From contig JAOAPH010000039.1 of NCBI GenBank assembly GCA_025462835.1, positions 22,686 to 86,685 of the forward strand: a stretch of DNA of 64,000 nt. Direction: 5' to 3'. This DNA is from Candidatus Angelobacter sp. (lineage in GTDB: Bacteria > Acidobacteriota > Terriglobia > Terriglobales > Acidobacteriaceae). Every line of letters begins with the position of its first letter. The stretch's first letter is position 1. The notes beneath the pieces are model-generated. The model worked only from the letters and a program-made list of their open reading frames with translations. It was not told the DNA's origin and made no database searches. Shown here in pieces: positions 17,019-25,948 of the stretch. The position numbers and the translations under genes were made by a program.

Positions 17019-17561
17019 TCAGGCCTTTTGTGCTTTCGCGGCAGCTTCGTTGTATCGGGCATGACTCTCCATGATGACTTCGTGTGCCGTGCGATAGTCA
17101 TGCCATCCCTTCATGATCGCCCGCTTGCCTTCCAAGTCTTTATACGTGCCGAAGAAGTGGCTGATCTCCAGCAGCATGTGGGAATAGATCTCATCGTAGT
17201 TATTCACGTCTTTGTATCGCGGGTCGTTATGGATCACGGCGAGGACCTTTTCGTCCTTGACGCCCTGGTCGAGCATTTCTAAAAGCCCGATCGGCCGCAC
17301 GGGCATGAGGCACCCTGTAAACGTAGGCGCGTCCACCAGCACCAGCACGTCCAGCGGATCGCCATCCTGGCTCAGGGTGCGCGGAATAAAACCGTAGTCG
17401 CCGGGATAATGGACGGGAGAATGCAGCGTGCGATCAAGCCGAAAGATGTCGAGCTTCTTGTCATACTCGTACTTGTTCACGCCGCCCGCGGGTATCTCAA
17501 TGACACCGTTCACAACGTTGGGCGCATCATCGCCCAAAGGCAATTGCAAATAATTGTTCAT
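17019..17561 (-). CDS. ppa: inorganic pyrophosphatase (family I)
   Basis: A 180-residue soluble pyrophosphatase that hydrolyses PPi to phosphate in the cytoplasm, pulling biosynthetic reactions forward. The active-site signature DGDPLDVLVLVDAPTF supplies metal-binding aspartates; YDKKLDIFRLDRTLHS and HYPGDYGFIPRT are also conserved. The length is normal. It sits between the small zinc-finger-like gene and tldE, in the tldD-tldE gene run. Confidence 0.95.
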   Translation of the reverse strand: MNNYLQLPLGDDAPNVVNGVIEIPAGGVNKYEYDKKLDIFRLDRTLHSPVHYPGDYGFIPRTLSQDGDPLDVLVLVDAPTFTGCLMPVRPIGLLEMLDQGVKDEKVLAVIHNDPRYKDVNNYDEIYSHMLLEISHFFGTYKDLEGKRAIMKGWHDYRTAHEVIMESHARYNEAAAKAQKA

Positions 17562-17593
17562 CTCTTCTTTCGTCAGCAGAGAAAACGGATTCG

Positions 17594-17899
17594 TTAGAGC
17601 GGCTTTAAGGAAAGCCTCGGTAGCCGCCCGTCCTTGGAAAGCAAGAAGTAAATTCCTGCGGGACAGTACTCAGAATCCTGGCGGGACTTGTGTACCACGT
17701 GAGGCGAAGCGCTTTCCGGAAGAAGTTTGCTTTGCAACTTCAACGCGCCATGACAATGCTTGCAGCGGAATTTTGCGTCCGCTGAACTGATCGCTTCAGG
17801 TACGGGCTTAAGCATCCAGCGCCATTCCTTTGAAAATCTGCCTTTTCTAAATAGGCGCTTCACTTCACATTCGTAGATCTTTTCTATATTCGCGCCCAT
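17594..17899 (-). CDS. small conserved-looking hypothetical protein with CxxC
   Basis: A 101-residue basic protein with one CKHC pair (FRCKHCHGALKL, residues about 44-55), several histidines and a later YCPAG, which could complete a zinc site. Nothing more specific is recognised. The start at 17899 lies 15 bp after the tldD stop and the gene ends 32 bp before ppa, so it travels with the tldD - ppa - tldE set. Confidence in coding is moderate, based on operon fit and the Cys/His spacing. Confidence 0.55.
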   Translation of the reverse strand: MGANIEKIYECEVKRLFRKGRFSKEWRWMLKPVPEAISSADAKFRCKHCHGALKLQSKLLPESASPHVVHKSRQDSEYCPAGIYFLLSKDGRLPRLSLKPL

Positions 17900-17914
17900 A
17901 CATCTCCTAAAAAA

Positions 17915-19348
17915 CTAATTTCTAGCCGTTCCACCAACAGTGATGCTGTCCACTTTGATCGTTGGAATACCAACGCCCACCGGGACTGATTGTCCATCTT
18001 TGCCGCACGTGCCCACGCCTTCGTCGAGCTTCAAATCATTGCCGACCATCGACACACGCGTCAGCACATCAGGTCCGTTGCCGATCAATGTGGCATTCTT
18101 CACCGGCGCAGTGATCTTTCCGTCTTCGATCATGTAGGCCTCAGACGTGGAGAAGACGAACTTGCCGTTGGTGATGTCCACCTGCCCGCCGCCGAAGTTC
18201 ACCGCGTACAGTCCGCGCTTCACGCTGCGGATGATGTCACCCGGGTCATCCTCGCCCGCCATCATGTATGTGTTGGTCATGCGCGGCATGGGGATGTGCT
18301 CGTAACTTTCGCGACGTCCATTACCGGTATCCGAAATGCCCATCAGCCGCGACGACAGCTTGTCGCTCAAATACCCCTTGAGGATGCCCTTCTCGATCAG
18401 CACGGTGTTCTGCGTCGGCGAACCCTCGTCGTCGACGTTGATCGACCCGCGGCGCGATGGCAGCGTGCCGTTGTCCACGATGGTGCATTTGTCTGAAGCG
18501 ACGCGCCGCTCGAGTAATCCGGAAAATGCGGACGTCTTCTTGCGATTGAAGTCCGCTTCCAGTCCATGCCCGATGGCTTCATGAAGGAGGATTCCCGGCC
18601 ATCCCGGGCCGAGCACGACCTCCATCTCGCCTGCCGGCGCTTCACGCGCATCCAGTTGGATGATCGCTTGCCGCGCCGCTTCATGGGCAAAATACTCAGG
18701 CGTTTTTTCAGTTTGGAAATAGTCGATGCCCACGCGTCCGCCGCCGCCCGATGAGCCGCGCGAGGAATTTTCCTCAGAGGCTTTGGCAATGCAGAAGACG
18801 TTCATGCGCGAAAGCGGCTGAGTGTCAGTCGCTAAGGTCCCATCAGATCCGACAACAAGAATGCGGCGCAACTCGTCCGCATAACCGGCGCGCACTTGCT
18901 TGATCCGTGGATCGTATGCGCGGGTCGCCTTATCGGCACGCATCACCAGTTCGAGCTTGGCGGCGAGATCGGCATCGGCTCCTGCCGCAGCCACGGGATA
19001 AAGGTTCCTCGCACCCGTCTCTTTGAATCCGGCGACATCCTGTTTTGCAGGCGCACTCGCGATCAGCGCTGCCGTACGCGCGGCATGGATGATGCGGTCG
19101 GGCGAGAGATTGTCAGTGTAGGCGTATCCGGTGCGGTCGCCGGAGATCACGCGAATACCGCATCCAGCGGAGATGCCCTGTGACGCTGATTTCACCAACG
19201 ATTCATCCACACTGATTGAAGTCGAGGTCAAATATTCGAAATAGAGGTCGGCGTAATCGCCACCGGCGGAGAGCGCCTCAGAGAGATAGCGCTCCAGATC
19301 AGGTTGCGTGAGCGCAAAACGATCAAAGAAGAATTGTTTTTGATTCAT
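17915..19348 (-). CDS. tldD: TldD zinc metalloprotease subunit
   Basis: A protein of 477 residues from the ATG at 19348 (MNQKQFFFDRFALTQ); an upstream in-frame ATG at 19372 adds 8 unlikely residues. The catalytic zinc motif HEAIGHGLEADF lies near residue 255, and the C-terminal CGKDGQSVPVGVGIPT and VDSITVGG segments match TldD. With TldE it should form a cavity protease acting on unfolded peptides. It leads a minus-strand gene run (tldD, small protein, ppa, tldE). Confidence 0.93.
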   Translation of the reverse strand: MNQKQFFFDRFALTQPDLERYLSEALSAGGDYADLYFEYLTSTSISVDESLVKSASQGISAGCGIRVISGDRTGYAYTDNLSPDRIIHAARTAALIASAPAKQDVAGFKETGARNLYPVAAAGADADLAAKLELVMRADKATRAYDPRIKQVRAGYADELRRILVVGSDGTLATDTQPLSRMNVFCIAKASEENSSRGSSGGGGRVGIDYFQTEKTPEYFAHEAARQAIIQLDAREAPAGEMEVVLGPGWPGILLHEAIGHGLEADFNRKKTSAFSGLLERRVASDKCTIVDNGTLPSRRGSINVDDEGSPTQNTVLIEKGILKGYLSDKLSSRLMGISDTGNGRRESYEHIPMPRMTNTYMMAGEDDPGDIIRSVKRGLYAVNFGGGQVDITNGKFVFSTSEAYMIEDGKITAPVKNATLIGNGPDVLTRVSMVGNDLKLDEGVGTCGKDGQSVPVGVGIPTIKVDSITVGGTARN

Positions 19349-19481
19349 GGGTAAGTCACGGCGGAGAATCACGCCAGGTTATTAGATGCTGTGCTTCGGA
19401 TTAAGTCTCTGCGATTCGTTCCGCAACCTTCATTATCGCAGATTGAGCCGGTTTGCGGGCGTCTCAACCTGCAGGGTTTAG

Positions 19482-19510
19482 AGCCTGCCCTTAGTGAAGC
19501 CGAGGGGGAA
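19482..19510 (+). repeat. degenerate copy of the CCTGCCCTGAGCGAAGT intergenic repeat
   Basis: AGAGCCTGCCCTTAGTGAAG followed by CCGAGGGGG matches, with a few changes, the repeat core found twice at 35.1 kb and again, degenerate, at 59.19 kb. It lies in the 300-bp gap between tldD and the cytochrome gene, which otherwise shows nothing obvious. Confidence 0.65.
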
Positions 19511-19650
19511 TCCTGGGCGAGCAACGCGAGCCGAAGGATCTGCTTTTGAATTGAGCCGTTGTGGGGGCGTGAGCTAATCCCCGTAAAATCTTATTCACCC
19601 CCAGCATCCAAGCTAGTTGTTCCTTAATCCAAGTAATAATCGAGGACCTA

Positions 19651-20199
19651 ATGAAGTTTCTTGCTGGAATAGTCTTAGGGCTGATCATAATCCCAATCTG
19701 CGGATTGCTGTACTTTTCGCTGGGCATGGCTCCAGTGGCCACGGCAGCACAGCCTATGCCTTTTGAAAAACGGCTCGCCAATATGGCATTGAATATGCGC
19801 GTGGAGAAGGAGATGCCCAAATCCGAATCCTTCCCCGCAGACGAGAACAATCTCTTGGCTGGAGCTACCATTTATAAACAAGACTGTGCGGTTTGCCACG
19901 GTCTTCCCGGCCAATCACCCACTCCCATAGCGGCGGGCATGTTTCCTAAGCCTCCGCAACTGTTCAAGGGCAAGGGCGTTACGGACGATCCTCCGGGAGC
20001 AACTTATTGGAAAGTTGCCAACGGAATTCGATTGACGGGAATGCCGGCATTTAAGCAGTCGCTGTCTGACCAAGAGTTGTGGCAGGTAAGCCAACTCCTC
20101 GCCCACGCTGACAAGGTTCCCCCCAGCGTTCATGCCGCTTTGGCTGCGGCAGCCGCCGACACAGCAGCGGCGCCTTCAGCACGGCCCGCAGCACCATAG
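19651..20199 (+). CDS. membrane-anchored c-type cytochrome
   Basis: A 182-residue protein with an N-terminal signal-anchor helix (FLAGIVLGLIIIPICGLLYF), one heme-binding motif CAVCH (residues about 77-81), a distal Met candidate in GIRLTGMPAFKQSLSD, and a low-complexity Ala/Pro tail. It would act in periplasmic electron transfer. The start ATG at 19651 follows a GAGG at 8 nt. It is a monocistronic-looking gene, convergent with the GT39-like gene. A second, smaller cytochrome of the same type is encoded at 22795. Confidence 0.9.
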   Translation: MKFLAGIVLGLIIIPICGLLYFSLGMAPVATAAQPMPFEKRLANMALNMRVEKEMPKSESFPADENNLLAGATIYKQDCAVCHGLPGQSPTPIAAGMFPKPPQLFKGKGVTDDPPGATYWKVANGIRLTGMPAFKQSLSDQELWQVSQLLAHADKVPPSVHAALAAAAADTAAAPSARPAAP

Positions 20200-20232
20200 C
20201 GAATCGGGACGAAGCCCGGCAGCAGAGGTCGT

Positions 20233-21795
20233 TCAATTCCAGTGCTTCAACTTCGGCCAGTCGTCCTGCAAACTCTTCTTCCGCCCGCGACAAATGAAGA
20301 CTGGATTGTGTTCCTCCGCCATCGCATAAGGATGATCGATCATCCCTAACTCTTCGACCGAGGCACATTTGCTCTCCAGCGATTCGCGGTCGTCTTGCAG
20401 AACGATCATGATCTCGCCGGTATAGTTGCGCGGCCCCCAGAACCAATAGTTCTGGTGTCCGCTGATGGCCTTGGGCAGCCCGTACTTGGGACCGAAGAAA
20501 TCGATCGCGCCGGCCTCGCCGTAATTATTTGCGAAGATTGCGGTCTTCGCCCGCTCCTCGGGAGAGAGCGAATTATAGATCTTTGCAACTTTCTCCACCA
20601 TCTCCGGCCATCCGAACCTGTCGCCGAAGTGTTGCGGCAGTACGCCCTTGTGCGCCACTTCCGTTTTCGGCGTGCTCAGTCCTAACTTGGACTCGTATTG
20701 CAAAAATGTTTCCACTGGAAGTACGGGCAACACCAGGGGAGCGCCGATTACGCCTGCGACAACTAGCAATGCCGGATAAGCAAACTTGGCCCAAGCAAAG
20801 CTTTTCCTGCTCAACCAGCGTTCCCATAGCACCGCGCCACCGGCCAGCATCATGGGATAGATCGGTGCCAGGTAATAGTTCTTGCCGTGCATCGCCATCA
20901 TGGTCGCGAAGAAAATTAAGAAAGTAATCCCAAGTACGCGGAATCGCTTTCCCTCGCGATCGAACAAGAAGAAGTAAATGCCGGCGATCCATACTGGAGC
21001 GGTCAGCGGATGGATGATGAAGATCTGTTGTCCCACGAATGCGAGGGGACTGAGGACCACGTCTTTGCCCGACTTCTGCACATTGCGCAGCAACTCCAGC
21101 GTGGCCCAATGATGTTTGATCTGCCACAACAGATTGGGCGCAAAGATCACGAAGACTATCGCGCTCGCGATCCATATCCACTTGTTCTTAAGGAATCGGC
21201 GCTCTGGAGTGAGCAGCAACGCGATCAGCACGGCCAATCCGAAGAACGCAGTCGAGTGTTTGTTCATCAAGCCCAGCCCGGCGAAGACGCCGAACCACAG
21301 CCAATATTTTGGATCATCGCGCTTGATCGCCAGAATGATGGCGTAAACGCCGCCCATCCAGAAGATCGGCTCAAAGGCGTTCATAGACAAGTAATCGTCC
21401 ATCGCGAGATAGATGGGCGCAACCAGCACGCAAAGGCATGCGAGGAAGACCGCAAATCGTTTCCCGCCCAGCTCGCGGGTGATCAACCCGGTGATGACCA
21501 TCACGATAGCCCCGGCCAGGGCAGGGAAGAAGCGGATGGCGTGCAGGGAATCGCCGAACAACGCTCGGCTGATTTTCGCTACGAGCGCCACCATCGGCGC
21601 CATGTCGGCGTAGCCCCACGCAAGATGATCGCCGCAAGCCAAAAAATAAAGTTCATCGCGGAAGTAGCCGTATCCGCCGTTCGACCACATATGCACCAAC
21701 AGCGTAAATGCAGCGATCAACAGCGCGGGTGTGAGTGGACGCGCCCAGATGGATGTGGGTGCCTCATGCATGTGTGTTTCCGTTGGAGATGCCAT
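20233..21795 (-). CDS. GT39/ArnT-like polytopic glycosyltransferase
   Basis: A 520-residue membrane protein with about ten helices. The first extracytoplasmic loop reads GYFRDELYFLACGDHLAWGY, with the acidic pair (DE) characteristic of PMT/ArnT-type GT-C enzymes that use polyprenyl-phosphate sugars. A soluble C-terminal domain follows (residues about 370-520). It would transfer a sugar from a lipid carrier to protein or lipid in the periplasm; the acceptor is unknown. A histidine-rich N-terminal region precedes the first helix. The gene is divergent from the Fur-box-controlled unit. Confidence 0.87.
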   Translation of the reverse strand: MASPTETHMHEAPTSIWARPLTPALLIAAFTLLVHMWSNGGYGYFRDELYFLACGDHLAWGYADMAPMVALVAKISRALFGDSLHAIRFFPALAGAIVMVITGLITRELGGKRFAVFLACLCVLVAPIYLAMDDYLSMNAFEPIFWMGGVYAIILAIKRDDPKYWLWFGVFAGLGLMNKHSTAFFGLAVLIALLLTPERRFLKNKWIWIASAIVFVIFAPNLLWQIKHHWATLELLRNVQKSGKDVVLSPLAFVGQQIFIIHPLTAPVWIAGIYFFLFDREGKRFRVLGITFLIFFATMMAMHGKNYYLAPIYPMMLAGGAVLWERWLSRKSFAWAKFAYPALLVVAGVIGAPLVLPVLPVETFLQYESKLGLSTPKTEVAHKGVLPQHFGDRFGWPEMVEKVAKIYNSLSPEERAKTAIFANNYGEAGAIDFFGPKYGLPKAISGHQNYWFWGPRNYTGEIMIVLQDDRESLESKCASVEELGMIDHPYAMAEEHNPVFICRGRKKSLQDDWPKLKHWN

Positions 21796-21840
21796 ATCGA
21801 TGGCAACGAGTCTAACCGATGGAAATCCGAGCTGCGCATT

Positions 21841-21870
21841 TTGACCTGCGCGGCACCCGCTTGGTAAAAT
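21841..21870 (+). promoter_or_regulatory. sigma70-type promoter of the 21929 unit
   Basis: TTGACC (21841-21846) and TAAAAT (21865-21870) are separated by 18 bp. A perfect palindrome starts 5 bp after the -10 box, positioned to repress. Confidence 0.75.
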
Positions 21871-21875
21871 CCTAA

Positions 21876-21904
21876 TTGAAAATGAAATTCAATTTCATTT
21901 TCAA
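21876..21904. promoter_or_regulatory. 29-bp perfect palindrome, Fur-box-like operator
   Basis: Left arm TTGAAAATGAAATT, central C, right arm its exact reverse complement. The A/T-rich GAAAATGA/TCATTTTC halves are of the type bound by Fur-family regulators. It covers the expected transcription start of the promoter at 21841-21870. Iron control of the downstream outer-membrane and cytochrome genes is inferred. Confidence 0.65.
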
Positions 21905-21928
21905 AATGACCTGAAGGACAATTCAGCT

Positions 21929-22798
21929 TTGCCCTCAAATCTCGCTCACGCACTGCGACGATCCGCAATACTCGTGTCGCTCTTTACCCTCCTCTCGCTG
22001 GCCGCCTCCGCGCAGGAAAATTACTTCATCACCTACTCCCACCAGATGGAAGAGCCCGGAAATCTCGAGATTGCAACCCGATCGGTGACTGCGTCGCCCA
22101 AAGGAGGCAATTCATTCATCGCCAGCGCGCTTGAACTCGAATACGGCGTCAAAGCCTGGTGGACGAGCGAACTCTATCTCGACGGCCAAAGCACCGCGCG
22201 TGAAAGCACTATCTTCACCGGTTATCGCTGGGAGAACCGCTTTCGTCCGCTGCTGCGCGAGCACTGGATCAATCCCGTACTTTACATTGAATTCGCAAAC
22301 GTCAATGGCGCCGATAAGACCCTGCTCGAAGTCGTTGGTCATGACGGCAATGCCGACGCCGGCGACCGCAATGACCGCAGTGAGAAGAAGCGGGAGATGG
22401 AACTGAGGCTGATCGGCTCCAGCAATCTCAAAGGCTGGAACATCTCGGAAAATTTCATCGCTGAAAAGAACCTGACGAACGAGCCTTGGGAGTTCGGATA
22501 CGCTCTCGGTTTCAGCCGTCCGCTGTCGCTTGCCGCCAGCGCCAACGTTTGCACGTTTTGCAAGGAGAACGTCTCATTAGGCGCGGAGATGTATGGCGGA
22601 CTCGGCGATCGTCACAGCTTCGGGCTGCGTGACACGTCACATTATCTGGCGCCCGTCGCCAGCCTGCGCACCCCGGCGGGTATGACGTTCAAGCTCTCGC
22701 CCGGATTCGGCCTGAATGACAACAGCCACGGATTCCTCTTCCGCTTCGGCGTCTCCTATGAGATCGAGCAGATCGCTTCGAAGTTGAGGGGCAGATGA
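21929..22798 (+). CDS. exported outer-membrane beta-barrel-like protein
   Basis: A 289-residue protein with a signal peptide (ALRRSAILVSLFTLLSLAASAQ) and a body of alternating beta strands ending in an aromatic strand (FLFRFGVSYEIEQIA), fitting an outer-membrane barrel. It includes CTFCKEN near residue 210, a possible metal or disulfide site. The TTG at 21929 is the only sensible start, with AGGA about 11 nt upstream. It overlaps the next cytochrome gene by 4 bp (ATGA), so both are translated together. The Fur-like palindrome upstream suggests a role in iron or another metal, but the ligand is unknown. Confidence 0.75.
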   Translation: MPSNLAHALRRSAILVSLFTLLSLAASAQENYFITYSHQMEEPGNLEIATRSVTASPKGGNSFIASALELEYGVKAWWTSELYLDGQSTARESTIFTGYRWENRFRPLLREHWINPVLYIEFANVNGADKTLLEVVGHDGNADAGDRNDRSEKKREMELRLIGSSNLKGWNISENFIAEKNLTNEPWEFGYALGFSRPLSLAASANVCTFCKENVSLGAEMYGGLGDRHSFGLRDTSHYLAPVASLRTPAGMTFKLSPGFGLNDNSHGFLFRFGVSYEIEQIASKLRGR

Positions 22799-23184
22799 TC
22801 ATTCATCGCACTCACAAACTGGTTTTGCTTGCCTGCATCATTGGCTGCCTCACCCTGATCGCCGCTGCGGCGATCGAGGGCTCGTGGCTGCCAAAAGTTC
22901 CGGAGAAGGACCGCTCACGCTCCAATCCTTACGAAAACGACAGCCAGGCCACGCTGGTGGGAAAAAAACTCTTTCAGCAACACTGCGCCTCGTGCCACGG
23001 CCCCACAGCGGAGGGCAAAGGCAAGCGCCCGAACCTCCATTCCGAGACCATCCGCAACGCCAAGCCGGGCGAACTGCAATGGCTGCTCACGAACGGCAAT
23101 CTCGCTAAGGGAATGCCATCATGGAGTCGATTGCCGGAACAGCAGCGCTGGCAATTGGTCAGCTACCTGAAGACCTTGCAGTAG
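22795..23184 (+). CDS. small c-type cytochrome, signal-anchored
   Basis: A 129-residue protein with an N-terminal helix (LVLLACIIGCLTLIAAAAI), heme motif CASCH (residues about 64-68) and a Met axial-ligand candidate in NLAKGMPSWSRLPEQQRWQ. It is a class I mono-heme cytochrome of the cytochrome c oxidase cbb3/DoxD-partner size. The ATG overlaps the stop of the outer-membrane gene. The pair appears to be one transcription unit under the palindrome at 21876-21904. Confidence 0.92.
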   Translation: MIIHRTHKLVLLACIIGCLTLIAAAAIEGSWLPKVPEKDRSRSNPYENDSQATLVGKKLFQQHCASCHGPTAEGKGKRPNLHSETIRNAKPGELQWLLTNGNLAKGMPSWSRLPEQQRWQLVSYLKTLQ

Positions 23185-23300
23185 AAATTGTCTCTGTGTG
23201 GCACAGTCGCCCTCGGCTGTGCTTTACACGCTCTGCCATCCTGAACGCATCGAAACAGCTTGAGAGCGCCGCATCTCCATACGGAGTACGATGTGTGAAC

Positions 23301-24401
23301 ATGTTGGCCAGAGCTATAACCGGCGCGTTTTTATTGGCTTCCACCTATGCGCTTTCATATCCCGTCCCGATGCCAGGCACTGAGCCCATTCCGGAGTTGA
23401 TGGCAAAAGCAACCCTGGTCTGTAAAGGGCTGGTTACAGATGCTACGCCGAGAACCTTTGCAGACGATCCTCCCAAATTGACAGGCATCGCAACTGTTCA
23501 TGTCGACCGTTGCTTCAAGGGCGATCCCTCCTCGACTGATATAGCCGTTCAATTCGATTCAGTACTGCCTGCGGGTGGTGGACCTGCAATCGTGCTGCGC
23601 AACGGTGATTACTATCTATTCTTTCTCCAGTCCAAGGACGGCAAATATTTTCCTTTCGATAAGTTCTTCAGTGTTCTTGATATTTCCCGTTTGCAGGGAC
23701 CTGTTGTTCCTGGCGTTACCGGCCCCATGCTGCTTTTGGAAATCGATTTGAAAGCTGGGCTGAAAGACGCTAATGGAGATCGCGTTCTAGATAGCATTCG
23801 CATGTTGGGCAACATGCGGCATTTGCAATCTACAAAGGAGTTGAAGGAGTTGTTGCGCTCCCGTAATGAGCTAATCCGTGTTTATGTATACGAGGCATTG
23901 CTGCGGCTTAGCGACTACTCCGTCCTGAAAAGCGTTCGCGAGTTCTTGGCCAACAAGCCTGAAGCTCCCGGAAGTATTTACCTACCCCAAGATCGTCTCT
24001 TATATATGCAATCCCAACTCGCGTCAGAAATTGCGAGTATCAGGGATCCTGCACAGCTGCCAGAATTGGAACAATTCCTGCTCTCGCCGAATCGCTTCAC
24101 ACGTGCTCAAGCGTTACAAGCCGTTCGGGCAATCAACTCACCCCACAGCGCGCCTTTCTTCTACAAGCTGCTTGATGACACTGATGTGGATAATCGCTTC
24201 GGTGCAATGCAGGGCTTGCTCACAATCGCAGGCGGAGGTCCGATTCCGTGGGTTCCAAGTTGGGATGAATTCCGCAGGGATCCCGGTCCATATGCAGCCA
24301 AATGCAAGCAGTGGTGGGATGTGGAGGGGAAATACAAAGCCTTCTATCAATCCCCACCGAAGAATCAGAGCTACCCGTTCTTGGATCCTCGCCAGCACTG
24401 A
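23301..24401 (+). CDS. exported HEAT-like repeat protein
   Basis: From the ATG at 23301 the protein has 366 residues with a signal peptide (MLARAITGAFLLASTYALS). The longer frame back to 23121 would overlap the cytochrome gene and is rejected. The N-terminal half is beta-rich (VCKGLVTDATPRTF, VHVDRCFKGDP), and the C-terminal half has helical pairs like HEAT/PBS repeats (VYEALLRLSDYSVLKSVREFL; LPELEQFLLSPNRFTRAQALQAV; SAPFFYKLLDDTDVDNRFGAMQGL). Its base composition seems more A/T-rich than its neighbours. Function unknown; protein binding in the periplasm is likely. Confidence 0.7.
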   Translation: MLARAITGAFLLASTYALSYPVPMPGTEPIPELMAKATLVCKGLVTDATPRTFADDPPKLTGIATVHVDRCFKGDPSSTDIAVQFDSVLPAGGGPAIVLRNGDYYLFFLQSKDGKYFPFDKFFSVLDISRLQGPVVPGVTGPMLLLEIDLKAGLKDANGDRVLDSIRMLGNMRHLQSTKELKELLRSRNELIRVYVYEALLRLSDYSVLKSVREFLANKPEAPGSIYLPQDRLLYMQSQLASEIASIRDPAQLPELEQFLLSPNRFTRAQALQAVRAINSPHSAPFFYKLLDDTDVDNRFGAMQGLLTIAGGGPIPWVPSWDEFRRDPGPYAAKCKQWWDVEGKYKAFYQSPPKNQSYPFLDPRQH

Positions 24402-24475
24402 GTAGATTCAGGTTTGCTGCTTCAATGAATACGGACGCGGTGGGGTATATACTGCGCCCGCGCTGATTTCGACCT

Positions 24476-25948
24476 ATGCCCCCCGCACTCCAAACCGACG
24501 TCCTCGTCCGCACCATCGAAGACTTCCTCTCCGAATCGCCCAACGCCGTCGTCATCGAAGACGGCATGGTCAGCTTCGATCTAGGCACGGCGAAGTATGC
24601 GATTTCGTCAGATCACGGTAAATGTTTGTTGCACCTGTGGTCGGAAGAGCGCAACGCGGTGCGCCGCGTGGTGGAAGCGGAGACGAAAAACGGAACGCTG
24701 AAGCTTTCCGTGCAGAAGTTTGGGCAGGCGCGTCCGCTTAAATTAGAAATCTGTTCAGACCGGGATCGACGCACCTCGACAGCGAAAAAGTCGGCGCGCG
24801 CTGCTTATCAGCGAATGCTGCATCGGGTTCTGCAGCGCGCATATCCCGGATTCACAATCGAGAAGCTGACATCCGCCGCCGATCTGGAGCACAGTTTTGG
24901 CCCGGCGTACACGCGCGGATTGTTACGCAAGGGGCGTTCCGCCTTTGCGATCGTCGGCGTGAATGCGCAGGAGGTCCAATCATCAATCGACGCGGCGCTC
25001 ACCGTAGGACTGCTCTGGCTCGACCTCTGTCGCGAGAGGAATGACAGCTTTGTCGTCGAGGGTCTGAAGCTCTTTTTTCCACCTAGCACTTCGGCGACGG
25101 TGCGTGCGCGTATCGCTCACCTGAACCATCATGCGGCAAAATTTCACTTGTACGAAGTGGAAGAGCGCGACGAAGTAGTGCATGAGTTCGACACCACTGA
25201 CGCGGGAAACATAGCGACGCGGCTCGTGCGATGCCCTGACGATTCCGCCGCACGCCAGCGATTCGCTGCAACTATCACGCGTGTCACCGCAATCGTTCCC
25301 AATGCGGAAGTCGTGGTTCTGAGTTCATCGGAAGTCGCTTTTCGTCTCCACGGACTGGAGTTCGCGCGCGCGCGCAATGCGCTCGCTCCGGGAAGTTTTC
25401 AGCAGCAGCAGGAGATCACGTTTGGTGCAGGAGCCTATGAGACGGCGTTGACCGCAGACAACGAAGAGCAGTTCGCGGAACTGATGCGTCGCGTGCTGGA
25501 ATCGCGCCGCCCCGGCGGAAACCGTTATGACGCGCTATGGCGAATGCAGCCGGAGCGCTGGCTGGAGTCGCTCATTGTGCGCGACATCAGCGCCTTCGAC
25601 TCGCGGCTCGACCCCGCGTTTGTCTATTCGCAGGTGCCGGCCTTCGCGGCCTCTGATCGTGCGATGATCGACGTGCTCACCTGCACTCGCGCTGGCCGCC
25701 TCGCCGTCCTCGAACTCAAGGCCAGCGAAGATCTGCATCTGCCGCTGCAAGGGTTGGATTACTGGTCACGCGTCAACTGGCACCACCAACGCGGCGAATT
25801 CCAGAAGTTCGGATACTTCTCCGGCCGCGAACTCTCTCCCGAGCCGCCGCTGTTGATGCTGGTAGCGCCCGCGTTGCAAGTCCATCCCGCAACCGATACG
25901 CTGCTACGATTCTGTCGACGGCAATCGATTGCACGCTCATTGGCGTAG
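24476..25948 (+). CDS. uncharacterised protein with a PD-(D/E)xK nuclease-type C-terminal domain
   Basis: A 490-residue protein I cannot place in a named family. The C-terminal domain has the PD-(D/E)xK core: Asp399 in AMIDVLTCTRAGR and Glu413-Leu-Lys415 in LAVLELKASEDLHLPLQGLDYW, preceded by a helix with Glu (QPERWLESLIVRDISAFD). The first 350 residues are unassigned, with basic stretches that could bind nucleic acid. The reading frame ends early: after LLRF a missing T at 25910-25911 would open a frame of 31 further codons to 26007 with convincing sequence (see findings). The shortened end therefore may be a natural mutation or a sequencing slip. Confidence 0.7.
   Translation: MPPALQTDVLVRTIEDFLSESPNAVVIEDGMVSFDLGTAKYAISSDHGKCLLHLWSEERNAVRRVVEAETKNGTLKLSVQKFGQARPLKLEICSDRDRRTSTAKKSARAAYQRMLHRVLQRAYPGFTIEKLTSAADLEHSFGPAYTRGLLRKGRSAFAIVGVNAQEVQSSIDAALTVGLLWLDLCRERNDSFVVEGLKLFFPPSTSATVRARIAHLNHHAAKFHLYEVEERDEVVHEFDTTDAGNIATRLVRCPDDSAARQRFAATITRVTAIVPNAEVVVLSSSEVAFRLHGLEFARARNALAPGSFQQQQEITFGAGAYETALTADNEEQFAELMRRVLESRRPGGNRYDALWRMQPERWLESLIVRDISAFDSRLDPAFVYSQVPAFAASDRAMIDVLTCTRAGRLAVLELKASEDLHLPLQGLDYWSRVNWHHQRGEFQKFGYFSGRELSPEPPLLMLVAPALQVHPATDTLLRFCRRQSIARSLA

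Noticed and set aside
23121..23300. An N-terminal extension of the HEAT-like protein
   Set aside because: It overlaps the cytochrome gene and would bury the signal peptide that starts at ATG 23301.
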